NCBI GenBank assembly: GCA_030038275.1
Contig: JASHPG010000188.1
Coordinates: forward strand, 1-37,217
DNA length: 37,217 nt
Origin: Candidatus Acidiferrales bacterium
GTDB lineage: Bacteria > Acidobacteriota > Terriglobia > Acidiferrales > UBA7541
Direction: 5' to 3'
Shown here: piece by piece, positions 23,694-32,611 of the stretch
Layout of the letters: the number at the start of each line of letters is the position of its first letter
Numbering within the stretch: position 1 is the first letter of the stretch
Notes under the pieces: generated by a model
The model's database searches: none
The model's input: the letters and a program-made list of their open reading frames with translations, nothing else
What the model was told of the DNA's origin: nothing
Made by a program: the position numbers and the translations under genes

Positions 23694-24425
23694 CTAAGCG
23701 GCGGCGCGGACTTCGTCGAGGTTGATGAAGCGGAGACCGCGATCGGCCCAGCGCGGCAGCCAGTGCGCGAGGGCATCGACGCTGTGCTTGCGGTCGCCCT
23801 CGAGGACGCGATGATCGCCATCGTGTAAGAGGATGATATCGCCTCCGCGGGCGCGGCGCAGGCGGCGAATCACCGGAGCAGCCGGTTGCGGCTTCCAGTC
23901 CCAAGCGAGCACGGACCACATGACGACGCCAAGCGGGCCGCGCTGGCGGACGACTCCGTTGAGCTGCGGGCCACGAAAGCCGAAGGGCGGGCGCATCCAG
24001 CGCGGGCGCTTGCCGATGGTGGATTCGATGGCTTCGTCGCAGCGGGCCAACTCGTCCGCGATGCGGCGCGGACGCATGAACGTGAGCGACGGGTGAGTTT
24101 CGGTATGATTGCCGATGGCATGGCCGCGCGCGGCGATTTCGCGCGTGAGGCCCGGAAAACGGCGGACGTTGCGCCCGATCAGGAAAAAAGTGGCGCGAGC
24201 GTGGTACTTTTCCAGCAAGTCGAGGAGCGCGGGCGTGACGGCGGGATTTGGGCCATCGTCGAAAGTGATGGCCATCGTGGACCGGTCGCCGGTGCGGCGA
24301 ACCGTGGGGCCAAAAAGCTGCGATGCGGGCGCCACGGACGCCCACGACAGGAACGCGCCAGTGCCACAGGCGCCACAAGCCGCTTCAACAGCAGGAGCAG
24401 GATTCATAACGCATAATTTTCTCAT
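23694..24425 (-). CDS. NodB-domain polysaccharide deacetylase
   Basis: Metal-dependent carbohydrate esterase (family 4) that removes acetyl groups from N-acetylated sugars such as peptidoglycan or chitin-type polymers. From the ATG at 24425 (another at 24407) the product is 243 residues with a short hydrophobic N-terminus containing FLSWASVAP. NodB motifs in order: AITFDDGPNP (catalytic base and metal Asp), GHAIGNHTETHPSL (His-x3-His metal ligands), RWMRPPFGFRGPQ, WDWKPQ and DIILLHDGD (catalytic His). The core is complete. Substrate is unknown. It is divergently arranged with the membrane-protein gene at 24590. Confidence 0.92.
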   Translation of the reverse strand: MRKLCVMNPAPAVEAACGACGTGAFLSWASVAPASQLFGPTVRRTGDRSTMAITFDDGPNPAVTPALLDLLEKYHARATFFLIGRNVRRFPGLTREIAARGHAIGNHTETHPSLTFMRPRRIADELARCDEAIESTIGKRPRWMRPPFGFRGPQLNGVVRQRGPLGVVMWSVLAWDWKPQPAAPVIRRLRRARGGDIILLHDGDHRVLEGDRKHSVDALAHWLPRWADRGLRFINLDEVRAAA

Positions 24426-24589
24426 GCGCTGCAAGCCCCGGCCAGCAAAAGTGGCGGAAATGGCGGCGGTGATTTCAAAAAGGTGACTGAAGAGCGACGA
24501 AGGACGTCCGGTGACGGAGCCGGGATGGCGAAAGTGAAGCGGTAGAGAGCGATCGAGTGGCTGATGGGCATGGCGAAGGGCAGATCGTG

Positions 24590-25216
24590 ATGCGAGATTC
24601 GCGGCGCGCGTTTCCGAGTTGGGCGCGGTGGGCGGCGCTCGCGTGGCTGGCGTTTTGGGTACCCGTTTACTGGCTGTTTTGGGGACCGCATAATTTCGTT
24701 TTCTTGTGCGATATCGCCGTGTTCTTGACGTGCATTGGAATCTGGGCGGACAACGCGCTGCTGATTTCGAGCCAGGCGGTTTCGTCGTTGATTGTGGACG
24801 CGATGTGGGCGGTCGATGCCGGCTGGCGGGAGGCATTCGGGCGGCACATTTTCGGCGGGACGGAATATCTTTTCGAGACAAGTCATCCACTGTGGCTGCG
24901 GCTGGTGAGCTTTTATCACGTGGCGATGATCGTTGTCCTGCTATGGGCGCTCGTGCGCGCGGGGTACGACCGGCGAGGATGGGCGCTGCAGGCGAGGATC
25001 GTAGCCGCGGCATTCGTGGCGGCGCGGTTCACGCCCGCTTCGCAAAACATCAATTTCGCGTTCCGGCTGCCGGTGGTGGATAAGCCTTTCGGTCCGGCGC
25101 CGCTGCACGTGGCTGTGAGCGTGGCGTTCATGATCTTCGTGGTGTATTGGCCGACGCACTGGGCGCTGAAGAAGATTTTTCCGGCGCCGCCGCGTAAAGA
25201 AGTAGCGAAGGCATAA
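24590..25216 (+). CDS. Multi-pass membrane protein, unknown function
   Basis: About 208 residues from the ATG at 24590 (MRDSRRAFPSWARW), with an AAGGG element 10 bases upstream; an alternative start lies at 24557. Five or six hydrophobic segments are visible, including WAALAWLAFWVPVYWLFWG, FLCDIAVFLTCIGIWADNALL, LVSFYHVAMIVVLLWALV and VAVSVAFMIFVVYWPTHWAL. Notable polar residues in or near the membrane are WGPHNFVFLCD, SFYHVA and PASQNINFAF. It resembles uncharacterised acidobacterial membrane proteins, but I know no function. A basic C-terminal tail suggests an inside orientation. Confidence 0.8.
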   Translation: MRDSRRAFPSWARWAALAWLAFWVPVYWLFWGPHNFVFLCDIAVFLTCIGIWADNALLISSQAVSSLIVDAMWAVDAGWREAFGRHIFGGTEYLFETSHPLWLRLVSFYHVAMIVVLLWALVRAGYDRRGWALQARIVAAAFVAARFTPASQNINFAFRLPVVDKPFGPAPLHVAVSVAFMIFVVYWPTHWALKKIFPAPPRKEVAKA

Positions 25217-25450
25217 CGATTCCCCGCCCCTAGATGACAGCCGCGCTTTAAATACGGCCAGGCACAGTGGAAGCAGCGTTGGCGGCGCTCGACAGCGGCG
25301 GCAAGCCGCCGCACTCCACATATGTGAGAATTTCTTCTTAGCGCGAAGCGGCTGGCCCTCAGATAGCGTTCACGCTGGACCCCCGAAATAAATCGGGTTG
25401 GGCGCACGTAAGAGCAGGCAGAGCGCATTTCGACGGCATAGGAGCGGCCT

Positions 25451-26176
25451 ATGAGAGCGACTGAGTTCGAGTTTCGATACCGGGCGCTGTTGATCGGGCT
25501 GATTTTCTGCGTAGGCTTTTGGCTGTACGCGGCAGATCACGTACCGCTGATTCGACTTTTGGTGCATTCGAATCCGGGAGCGGGAGGGCTGCCGCCGACG
25601 CTGGGGACACAAATAGTTTTAGCCGTGGCGGCGCTGCTGGCGGCGGTCGGCGCTCTGGTAAGAACGTGGGGCGCCGCGTATTTGAAATCGAGCGTGGTGC
25701 ACGACGCGAATTTGCATTCGAATGAACTCGTCGCTGACGGCCCATACCGACATGTGCGGCATCCGCTGTATTCCGCTAGCATCGTGGCGACATTGGGTTT
25801 CGCACTGCTGGCCAGCCGCACGGGATTCGCGTTCATGGTGATCGTAATGACCCTGCTGTACGTGCGGCTGGCGGGGCGTGAAGAGGTGGAACTGGAGCGC
25901 GAGCAAGGTGAACGGTTTCGAGAATTCTGCCGGCGCGTGCCGAAACTGTGGCCATCGATTCGGCCGCGCGTCCCGGCTTCGGGCGCGAAGCCGCAATGGG
26001 CGCAGGCGTTCCGCGGCGAGATGTTCATGTGGGGATTTGCCGCGGCTATCGCGCTGTTTGCCGCAACGCTGAACTGGATCGTGCTTTGGTCAGTACTAGG
26101 AGCGGCCTTCCTGAGTTTCTGGGCGTTGCAGGTCGTTCACAACCGGCGAAAGAAGCAGACAGCAACGGCGGCGTGA
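25451..26176 (+). CDS. ICMT/PEMT-family membrane methyltransferase
   Basis: Integral-membrane methyltransferase of the isoprenylcysteine carboxyl methyltransferase / phospholipid methyltransferase type. The 241-residue product has hydrophobic segments at about 12-30, 52-72, 112-137 and 198-228. The SAM-binding signature is DGPYRHVRHPLYSAS (about 98-112), followed after a helix pair by REEVELEREQGERFREFCRRVPKLWP, which holds the conserved Glu and the YxxY/F-like motif of the family. Substrate is unknown; bacterial members act on lipids or small thiols. Ends six bases before the convergent response-regulator stop. The preceding gap (25217-25450) contains a GGCGGCAAGCCGCCG palindrome and no gene. 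Confidence 0.87.
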   Translation: MRATEFEFRYRALLIGLIFCVGFWLYAADHVPLIRLLVHSNPGAGGLPPTLGTQIVLAVAALLAAVGALVRTWGAAYLKSSVVHDANLHSNELVADGPYRHVRHPLYSASIVATLGFALLASRTGFAFMVIVMTLLYVRLAGREEVELEREQGERFREFCRRVPKLWPSIRPRVPASGAKPQWAQAFRGEMFMWGFAAAIALFAATLNWIVLWSVLGAAFLSFWALQVVHNRRKKQTATAA

Positions 26177-26181
26177 CGTTG

Positions 26182-27573
26182 CTAGGCGGGTTCGGGCTGG
26201 CGGACGGCGTGGAGGTCGATGCCGAGCTGCTGGCATTTTTTGTAGAGATGGCTGCGCTCCAGGCCGAGGGCTTTGGCGGTGTTGGTCATATGATTGCGGT
26301 TACGCTTAAGCTCGGCGAGGATCGTGGCGCGTTCGAAGGATTCGACGCGCTCGGCAAGCGTGCCAGAGGCGGCATCGGCAGCGACAGCATCGCCGGATGA
26401 AGCGAACGTGTGCGGCAGGGCGCGATCAACCGCGACGGCGTCAACGACGTTACCCGGCGCCAGGAGCATCACGCGCTCGATCACGTTGCGCAGTTCGCGA
26501 ATGTTGCCAGGCCAGGGATGGTGTTCCAGAGCGTCGGCAGCTTCGCGCGAGAAAGCCTTTGGCTTCCAGTTGTTTTGCTCCGAGAGTTGCTGGACGAAAT
26601 GCTCGGAGAGCACGTGGATATCCTCGCGTCGGTCGCGGAGCGGCGGCAACATGATGGGAAATACGAAAACGCGATGATATAGGTCCTCGCGGAAAGTTCC
26701 CTGCCGGACCTGCTCTTCAAGATTGCGGTGCGTGGCGACGATCACGCGCACGTCCACCGGCAGCGGCTGGCCGCCGCCTACGCGCTCGATTTCGCGCTCT
26801 TCCAGCACGCGCAGCAGCTTCGCCTGCATGGCGAGAGGCATGTCGCCGATTTCATCGAGAAACAACGTGCCGCCCTGGGCGAGCTCGAATTTTCCGATAT
26901 GGCGCGCCGCCGCACCGGTAAACGCGCCTTTCTCATGACCGAATAACTCGGACTCCATCAGCTCTGCGGGAATCGCCGCGCAGTTCAACGAGACGAACGG
27001 GCCGCCGTGGCGCGAGCTTTTTTCGTGGAGGGCGCGCGCGACGAGCTCCTTGCCGGTACCCGTCTCGCCACGGATGCAGACGCGCGTTTCAGCGGCGGCA
27101 ACATGGTCGATTTGCGCCATCACTTCCCGCATCGCCGGGCTGGCCCAGACGATTTCGTGGCGGCCAAGACGGCGGCGCAGATCGCGATTTTCCGCTTCGA
27201 GGCGCGAAAGGCGCAGCGCGTTTTCGACGGTTAGCAGCAGCTTATCTACGCCAACCGGCTTTTCGAGGAAGTCGATAGCGCCGAGCTTCGTCGCGCGAAC
27301 AGCCATTTCAATGGTGGCTTGCCCGGACATCATCACGGCGGGCGAAGTGACGCCGACAGTTTTGAGGTCTCCGAGCAGGGCGATGCCGTCTTTGCCGGGC
27401 ATCACGACATCCGAGAGAATCAGGTCGAAATGCCGCTCTTTGGCGAGATCGAGAGCGCGCGCGGCGTTGTCGCATACGGCGGCTTCGTGGCCAGCCAGGC
27501 GAAAGGCACGAGCGAGCGACGCGAGGGTATTGGGGTCATCGTCGATGACGAGAATGTGCGCCTTGGCTGTCAC
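26182..27573 (-). CDS. NtrC-family sigma54-dependent response regulator
   Basis: Three-domain bacterial enhancer-binding protein of 463 residues. The receiver domain (about 5-118) has the acidic pocket IDDDPN and the phospho-acceptor Asp55 in LILSDVVMPG. The AAA+ domain (about 142-370) has Walker A GETGTGKELVAR, the sigma54-contact loop HEKGAFTGAAAR, Walker B GTLFLDEIGDMP and sensor motifs including HHPWPGNIRELRNV. The C-terminal helix-turn-helix (about 420-455, ILAELKRNRNHMTNTAKALGLERSHLYKK) is Fis-like. It lies six bases after the kinase stop codon, so kinase and regulator are partners. It would activate sigma54 promoters; none was recognised here. Confidence 0.95.
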   Translation of the reverse strand: MTAKAHILVIDDDPNTLASLARAFRLAGHEAAVCDNAARALDLAKERHFDLILSDVVMPGKDGIALLGDLKTVGVTSPAVMMSGQATIEMAVRATKLGAIDFLEKPVGVDKLLLTVENALRLSRLEAENRDLRRRLGRHEIVWASPAMREVMAQIDHVAAAETRVCIRGETGTGKELVARALHEKSSRHGGPFVSLNCAAIPAELMESELFGHEKGAFTGAAARHIGKFELAQGGTLFLDEIGDMPLAMQAKLLRVLEEREIERVGGGQPLPVDVRVIVATHRNLEEQVRQGTFREDLYHRVFVFPIMLPPLRDRREDIHVLSEHFVQQLSEQNNWKPKAFSREAADALEHHPWPGNIRELRNVIERVMLLAPGNVVDAVAVDRALPHTFASSGDAVAADAASGTLAERVESFERATILAELKRNRNHMTNTAKALGLERSHLYKKCQQLGIDLHAVRQPEPA

Positions 27574-27579
27574 CTGGTT

Positions 27580-29427
27580 TTACGCTTTCTGGGCGGCAAG
27601 GGCTTCGCGAAGAGTTTCGACGGGAGCGGCCGGCGCGGGGCGCGGCCCCGGCTTCACAGGCAGGAAAATGTGGAATGAAGTGCCGATGCCCATTTCGCTT
27701 TCCACGGAGATGCGCCCGCCGTGGTCGCTGATCACCGACTGCACGATGGCAAGGCCAAGGCCCGTGCCATGCTGTTTGGTGGTGTAGTAGGGCGTGAAGA
27801 GGCGCTGGCACTCCTCCGGCGTGAGGCCGGTTCCTGTGTCGGAAACTTCGAGATGGATTTCGCTCTTGTCGCGAGTGGTACGCACCATCAGGACACCGCC
27901 GGCGGGCATCGCGTCCATGGCATTCAAAATGAGATTTTCGAGGGCTCGGCGCAGCAGGGCGGCGTCCGCTTGGACCGGAGGCAGATCGTCGGCAAGGTGA
28001 AATTCCGGCGTGATCGGCGGGCGGCCGACGGCGCTGAATTGCGCCTCGAATAATTTCACCGCGCTTCTGACGATATCGTTCAAGCTGACTGGAGCCAATT
28101 CAGGCTGAGGCATTTTGGCGAAATCGCTAAAACGGCCGATGATCTTCTCGAGATTTTCGATTTCGGCCAACAGAATGTCAGTGGATTCGCGAAAGACTTC
28201 CTCGAATTGCTCGGAGCTCTTGCTTTTGGCGCGCTGTAGATTTTCGACCGTGGTTTGCAGCGGGAACAACGGATTTTTCAATTCGTGAGCGAGACGGCGC
28301 GCCAGTTCGCGCCACGCGGCCACGCGCTCGGCCTGTACGAGATGCTCGCGCTGTTCCTTCAATTGACCGGTCATTTGGTTGAAGGCGCGGGCGAGCTGGC
28401 CGATTTCGCCTCCGCCTTTTTCCTCGACGCGCGCGTTCCAATTCCCTTCCGAAACTTCACGCGCAACAACGGCGAGCCTGCGCACCGGACGTGTAACGCG
28501 CGCCGCGCCCCACCAGCTCAAAAGCAAACTGATCAGCAGGCCGATGGCGACCATGGCTTCGGCCAACATGCGGATGCGGCGCTCGATTCCAACCATTTCC
28601 TGCCGCGAGCTGCCCACCAGAAGCACGCCGAGAAGCTCTTTTTGGCGCCCCAGCAAGGGCAAGGCATGAAACTCTTCAGTGCGGGCGAGGTCAGGCCCGG
28701 AATCGAGCTTGAAGATTTCAGGCGCGGGCTTTTCCCGCTCTCGATCGATGAATTGCGAGAAGCGGTCGCCTTCCACAACCGGACCGTTCTGATCGAGGAG
28801 ATACATGGACTGAAAATTCGGGTCCATATTCAGATACAGGAGCGCGCGCATGCCAACGGGCAAAACCAGGGAACCAAGAAAATCCTTGCCCAAGCGTTCG
28901 CCGCCGAGGATATAGAGATTCTTGTCGCCCACGCGGACGGTGGAAACGGCCATCAAACCGATCGCGGGACCATTTTGCGTGTCGATTTTCATCAGGAAAG
29001 AGCCGAGAGCCGCCCAGTCCCGCGGCTCGGTGAGCCAATCGAGTTTGTAACCGAAGCGCTCGGGATTTTCAGCGGAGGAAATGATGGAGCCGTCGGCACC
29101 GACGAAATCGAGGAAGTCGAGTTGATGCGACTTGGATACGCCGGTCGCGTCGTTAACATAGACGGAGGCATCGGCCTGCGGGCGGCTGAGCGAGATGGCC
29201 ATCTGAATGGTGTCGCGCTCGTCGGTGATCATCTGCACGCGGCGGGCGACATCCTGCTTGCGCTGATCGAATTCGCGCTGAAACTGGGCGACCAGCGCGT
29301 CAGTATGCTGCGCGTACATCTTCTCGAATGCCTGGCGCGTGACGATGGTGACGCCCGCGGCAATGAGCGCCACGGACACAATTAGCGCGATAGTAAAAAT
29401 CCAGAAAAGCTTGGAACGAAACGTCAC
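27580..29427 (-). CDS. NtrY-like membrane sensor histidine kinase
   Basis: Starting at the GTG at 29427 (MTFRSKLFWIFTIAL), which overlaps the upstream stop by four bases, the protein is 615 residues. It has a first membrane helix (about 8-30), a periplasmic sensor of about 260 residues, a second helix (about 289-305), a HAMP linker (about 306-358, with TRPVRRL and EIGQLARAFNQM), a HisKA helix with the phospho-acceptor His381 in RRLAHELKNPLFPL, and a HATPase domain with N box ENLILNAMDAMPAGG, DTGTGL and HGTGLGLAIV. The overall design is NtrY-like. The coupled upstream substrate-binding protein suggests an extracytoplasmic ligand, but this is inference. Confidence 0.94.
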   Translation of the reverse strand: MTFRSKLFWIFTIALIVSVALIAAGVTIVTRQAFEKMYAQHTDALVAQFQREFDQRKQDVARRVQMITDERDTIQMAISLSRPQADASVYVNDATGVSKSHQLDFLDFVGADGSIISSAENPERFGYKLDWLTEPRDWAALGSFLMKIDTQNGPAIGLMAVSTVRVGDKNLYILGGERLGKDFLGSLVLPVGMRALLYLNMDPNFQSMYLLDQNGPVVEGDRFSQFIDREREKPAPEIFKLDSGPDLARTEEFHALPLLGRQKELLGVLLVGSSRQEMVGIERRIRMLAEAMVAIGLLISLLLSWWGAARVTRPVRRLAVVAREVSEGNWNARVEEKGGGEIGQLARAFNQMTGQLKEQREHLVQAERVAAWRELARRLAHELKNPLFPLQTTVENLQRAKSKSSEQFEEVFRESTDILLAEIENLEKIIGRFSDFAKMPQPELAPVSLNDIVRSAVKLFEAQFSAVGRPPITPEFHLADDLPPVQADAALLRRALENLILNAMDAMPAGGVLMVRTTRDKSEIHLEVSDTGTGLTPEECQRLFTPYYTTKQHGTGLGLAIVQSVISDHGGRISVESEMGIGTSFHIFLPVKPGPRPAPAAPVETLREALAAQKA

Positions 29428-30590
29428 GGTTGCGCCTTTTCCGATAAGTCGCTGGCCGGACCGTTTAACCAAACGTCCGCGAGAGGCCAGCTTTCGCCGG
29501 GATCGGGCGCCCTCCAATCCATCACGCGAGTGGAGAGCCCGAACACGTGCGGATACCAAACGAGCGGAACGACGCGATACGTGCCGATCACGCCGCGTTC
29601 CGCCGCATAAATCTGTTCGACCGAAGCGCTCAGCGGAAGTTGAACGGTATCCAATCCCGCCATTGGGATGAGAGCCGTCAAAAAGCCTTGCAGCGACGGC
29701 TGCGGCTCGGGCGACGGCATCGACAACCGAACCAGCCGCGCATCCGGCAAGGCAGCCGAGTTCGAAGCCTGCACCGTCACGGTGAGACCCGCCGCGCGCG
29801 CATCGACAGCGATTCGCTCCGCCACGCTCTGTTCGAACGAGTCGCCGGAATCATATCCCAACACGAAAGAGGGCGAGCCGCCGATTTGCGCGAGCAGCGC
29901 TTTTGCGGCAACAGGGTCCGCCGCGGTTGAGAAGAGATACGCGGTGCCGCTGGACCATTGCGGAAGCAAACTGGCGGCCGGCATACCTTCCTTTTGCAGG
30001 ATGAAATCGACGATCGCGGAGCGGTCAATCGCTTCCGAAAGCGCCTGGCGCAAGCGCTGGTCCTGAGTGCCAGGGTGTCCCGCGAGAAATACGAGCGCGA
30101 GAAGACGATCGGGGCGCGAAGCGCTGATGCGTACTCCGCCGACGACTGCCTGACGCGCCTGCTCGGCGGGGATGTCGGCGACGTCCGTGGAGCCGACCTC
30201 GACATCGAGCAAACGGTCGGACGCGGAACGTCCCATTTGAATTTCAATGGAGTCCACGAATGGGCGGCCGCCGGGAAAATCGTCGTTGGCCGCAAGAGTG
30301 AGGTGCTTGCCGGGATCCCAGGCAGAAACGTGAAACGGGCCGGAGCCGGATATTCCCTCGAACGCGCCATCAGGATTGCGGCGCTCGTAAATCAGCCCAT
30401 CGATTTCAGTTTTCGCTTCGGCTTGCTCCGCGCTGCCGGCCACGGCAGTCGGATCAAGCGAATTCACAACAGCGCCGATTTCGACGCGCAGCGTGCCGCC
30501 GTAAGCAGGCCGCCGCGCGGATCGCGCGCGCACGGCAGCGATGAGCAGCAGACTAATTGCTGCAGCCGATAGATACAATCGATGCTTCAT
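29424..30590 (-). CDS. Family-5 extracellular solute-binding protein, orphan
   Basis: Periplasmic binding protein of the SBP_bac_5 type (peptide, nickel or related ligands). The 388-residue product starts MKHRLYLSAAAISLLLIAAV, a signal peptide. Family features are YGGTLRVEIG near the mature N-terminus, GSGPFHVSAWDPGKHLTLAANDDFPGGRPFVDSI in the middle and the QRLRQALSEAIDRSAIVDFIL segment. It is considerably shorter than transporter-associated members (about 500 residues); the region before GSGPF is shrunken. No permease or ATPase gene is in the window. It overlaps the upstream secreted-protein gene by 38 bases and the kinase gene by four, so a sensory role upstream of the kinase is more likely than uptake (inference). 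Confidence 0.85.
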   Translation of the reverse strand: MKHRLYLSAAAISLLLIAAVRARSARRPAYGGTLRVEIGAVVNSLDPTAVAGSAEQAEAKTEIDGLIYERRNPDGAFEGISGSGPFHVSAWDPGKHLTLAANDDFPGGRPFVDSIEIQMGRSASDRLLDVEVGSTDVADIPAEQARQAVVGGVRISASRPDRLLALVFLAGHPGTQDQRLRQALSEAIDRSAIVDFILQKEGMPAASLLPQWSSGTAYLFSTAADPVAAKALLAQIGGSPSFVLGYDSGDSFEQSVAERIAVDARAAGLTVTVQASNSAALPDARLVRLSMPSPEPQPSLQGFLTALIPMAGLDTVQLPLSASVEQIYAAERGVIGTYRVVPLVWYPHVFGLSTRVMDWRAPDPGESWPLADVWLNGPASDLSEKAQP

Positions 30591-31833
30591 ACATTCCCGT
30601 CTGCAAATTGTGAAACACCACGCGGGCCGATTGAAAATCGGCCGAGGGCCAGAGACTCAAGATAGGGCCGGGAAATTGCAGCGGCTCGCCGACGGCGTTG
30701 GCCTGATTGTCCGCAATCTGATAAAGCTGGATGCGGTCGGGCTCAGTCCAGTCGCCCGGGCCGGAGACCAGCACTTGCCAGGACTGGCCGCACGCAGGAT
30801 TGAGCGAGACGATGTCGCTGCCCCAGCCGAAGAACGCCGCCGAGGCATCCGCAGAGCCGGTGAAAAGCAGCGCTTGGCCGTTGAGTCCCGCGAGAATCCA
30901 GTGCGACGTGCTTCCTCCGGTTGCGTTCGGAGGGAATGCAGCCGAATAGAAGGGCGGATAGCGGGTGACGACACCGGCCGAGAGCGTGACCGCTCCGCTG
31001 AAATAGTTATGCGAGGGGTCGAAGGCCCAATTGACGGTGCCCATTGGCCACTCTTGCCCCACGTTGGGCACGCAGTTGAGCGAAAAACCGGGATTCCATG
31101 TGCCGTCGCATCGGACGGCTGCAACCCAGGCGGTGACGTGCGTGGGATCGGCAAGAGTTAGGCGGCCGCGCGCGTCGCGGCTGGTGTAAAGCCGCGAAAA
31201 CTGCTGGTCCACGTGCAGGATTTGCGATGAGCCGCTAAATTCGTAGGCGGAAAGGCGATCGGGCTCAAGGATGTACCAAAGCGTGTGCGAAGAATCGGGC
31301 GAGCCTTCGGCAAAATCGAGGATGGGATTCGGCTGCTGCCAGACGATTTTCCTCTGCAATATTGGCGCGGCTGCCGGAGGGCCGGGAATCTCCTGTTCGG
31401 CGGCGACGGGCGCAACGACGATCTGCTTAGCGTCGCCAATTGCGATCTGGGCGATCAAAACGTAACCATTCACATTGTGAGAGACGGAAATCCGCACTTG
31501 CGCGTCGGCGGAAGCGGCGCCGGTGGAACTCATGGCAAATTGGACGAGCCGACCGCCTTCGGTGGTGATCTCGGATTCAACGCTCTGGCGCAACCACTGA
31601 AGGTCGATGGGAGCGCCGGCGGAAGCGTCGGTTACGCTCGCGATGGTGAGTGTGTGCGCGGTGGTGACGGTCGAAGCTATTCGCTCGGCCAGCGAATGCG
31701 CGGCGGTGCTCCATGGAACTGGAACTTGCGGAGCGGCTTGCGCGCGGATGGAATTCGCCGCCAGCGCGGTTAGAAAAGAGGCGAGCAGAATCTCGCGCCA
31801 GAACGCGGGAAATTTTCGGAGGGATTGCCTCAT
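30553..31833 (-). CDS. Secreted protein of unknown function, first gene of two-component operon
   Basis: The ATG at 31833 gives 426 residues with a signal peptide (MRQSLRKFPAFWREILLASF, then LTALAANSIRAQA). The frame is open further upstream but lacks coding character. The mature protein starts with a domain of about 120 residues (AERIASTVTTAHTLTIASVTDASAG, then VRISVSHNVNGYVLIAQIAIG) and continues with a larger beta-rich domain with several W/Y-rich blades (LWYILEPDRLSAYEFSG, WVAAVRCDGTWNPGFSL, HWILAGLNGQALLFTG), suggesting a beta-propeller-like fold. No enzymatic motif is recognised. It overlaps the binding-protein gene by 38 bases, implying coupled expression with that protein, the kinase and the regulator. 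Confidence 0.8.
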   Translation of the reverse strand: MRQSLRKFPAFWREILLASFLTALAANSIRAQAAPQVPVPWSTAAHSLAERIASTVTTAHTLTIASVTDASAGAPIDLQWLRQSVESEITTEGGRLVQFAMSSTGAASADAQVRISVSHNVNGYVLIAQIAIGDAKQIVVAPVAAEQEIPGPPAAAPILQRKIVWQQPNPILDFAEGSPDSSHTLWYILEPDRLSAYEFSGSSQILHVDQQFSRLYTSRDARGRLTLADPTHVTAWVAAVRCDGTWNPGFSLNCVPNVGQEWPMGTVNWAFDPSHNYFSGAVTLSAGVVTRYPPFYSAAFPPNATGGSTSHWILAGLNGQALLFTGSADASAAFFGWGSDIVSLNPACGQSWQVLVSGPGDWTEPDRIQLYQIADNQANAVGEPLQFPGPILSLWPSADFQSARVVFHNLQTGMYEASIVSIGCSN

Positions 31834-31871
31834 CGCTTCGGCCGGCGTGATGAAAATGCCGGACTTTCGCG

Positions 31872-31880
31872 ATAGTAGCA
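31872..31880 (-). promoter_or_regulatory. Putative extended -10 promoter for the two-component operon
   Basis: The minus strand reads TGCTACTAT, an extended -10, 38 bases before the ATG at 31833. A -35 at the usual distance is not obvious. Confidence 0.4.
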
Positions 31881-32226
31881 CACGCATTTCAGCCCAATAC
31901 CGCAAGCCGCGATGGGTAAACCAAAGAGTCAATCGCATCCGGCGTGATGCGCGCCGGGCTTTGAGAGTCTGAAGAGGCCGCCGGCGGGCGGCTTCGCCCC
32001 ACGCCCGGTGAAGAAGCGTACTTGCCGCAGCGGCAGCAATGCGGTTCATACGAGGCGCGAGACGAAGCCGCCAGCAAGGGTTTTTGCCGGCGCTCATCCC
32101 AGAGCAGACCGCGTTTTCCCCCGATTCCGCCCGAATCGGAAGGAGCGCGGTGGCCCGGGAATTTCCTCGGCTTCGCATCGTTTTTCGCCGGCGCGAAGCC
32201 ATAAAATCGAGTGTGTACCGCAGTTG
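31881..32226. other. Gap with no recognised gene
   Basis: Between the operon promoter and the small membrane-protein gene I see only GC-rich text, including a CCGCCGGCGGGCGGC block near 31980. The long minus-strand frame through it looks non-coding (Arg-rich, low hydrophobic patterning). Confidence 0.4.
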
Positions 32227-32376
32227 CTAGTGCTGCTCACCGTGCACTGAGTCGTGATGCGCCGCGGGCAGCAGGCGCATCAGGCCGTTCAGCCCATACC
32301 ATTCGAGCGCGAACGCGATGCCGATCGATGCCAGAATCGCTCCCGTAATTTCGGCGAATGCGATGAGTCCGTTCAT
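32227..32376 (-). CDS. 49-residue single-helix membrane protein, unknown function
   Basis: Found by reading the minus strand: ATG at 32376, TAG at 32227-32229. The product begins MNGLIAFAEITGAILASIGI and continues AFALEWYGLNGLMRLLPAAH before a short charged His-rich tail ending GEQH. Residues 4-25 form one transmembrane-like helix, with an acidic residue near each end (Glu9, Glu25). Codon use is GC-rich at third positions as in neighbours. A GGGGGCC stretch lies just upstream but is not a strong ribosome site. It is divergent from the site-2 protease gene. The coherent hydrophobic pattern supports coding, though I cannot name the family. Confidence 0.55.
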   Translation of the reverse strand: MNGLIAFAEITGAILASIGIAFALEWYGLNGLMRLLPAAHHDSVHGEQH

Positions 32377-32586
32377 GGCCGGCCCCCGGCGTCTGAACTG
32401 GCCTCCCCTGCTTGAGAGAAGGCCAGGCGAAAGCGCTCGATCATCGTGCGCTTTCTACGTCGCGAGTGGTTGCAAGCGGGCGGCCCTTGAAAGACTGATG
32501 GAACTGGGAGACTTAGCGCGTGCGATCGCGCCGAGCCGCGTGTGCGCCCGAACACAGCGTGGAAAATAGCACTCGCCACGGGCGTC

Positions 32587-32595
32587 TGATAAAAT
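32587..32595 (+). promoter_or_regulatory. Putative extended -10 promoter for the site-2 protease gene
   Basis: TGATAAAAT, an extended -10, 16 bases before the ATG at 32612; a GAGAGG ribosome site lies between. The leader would be about 10 bases. Confidence 0.4.
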
Positions 32596-32611
32596 CCGCG
32601 CTGAGAGGCAC

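Noticed and set aside
24426..25013. Upstream extension of the NodB deacetylase frame
   Set aside because: It is antisense to the membrane-protein gene at 24590-25216, which has coherent transmembrane segments, and is Pro/Arg-rich.
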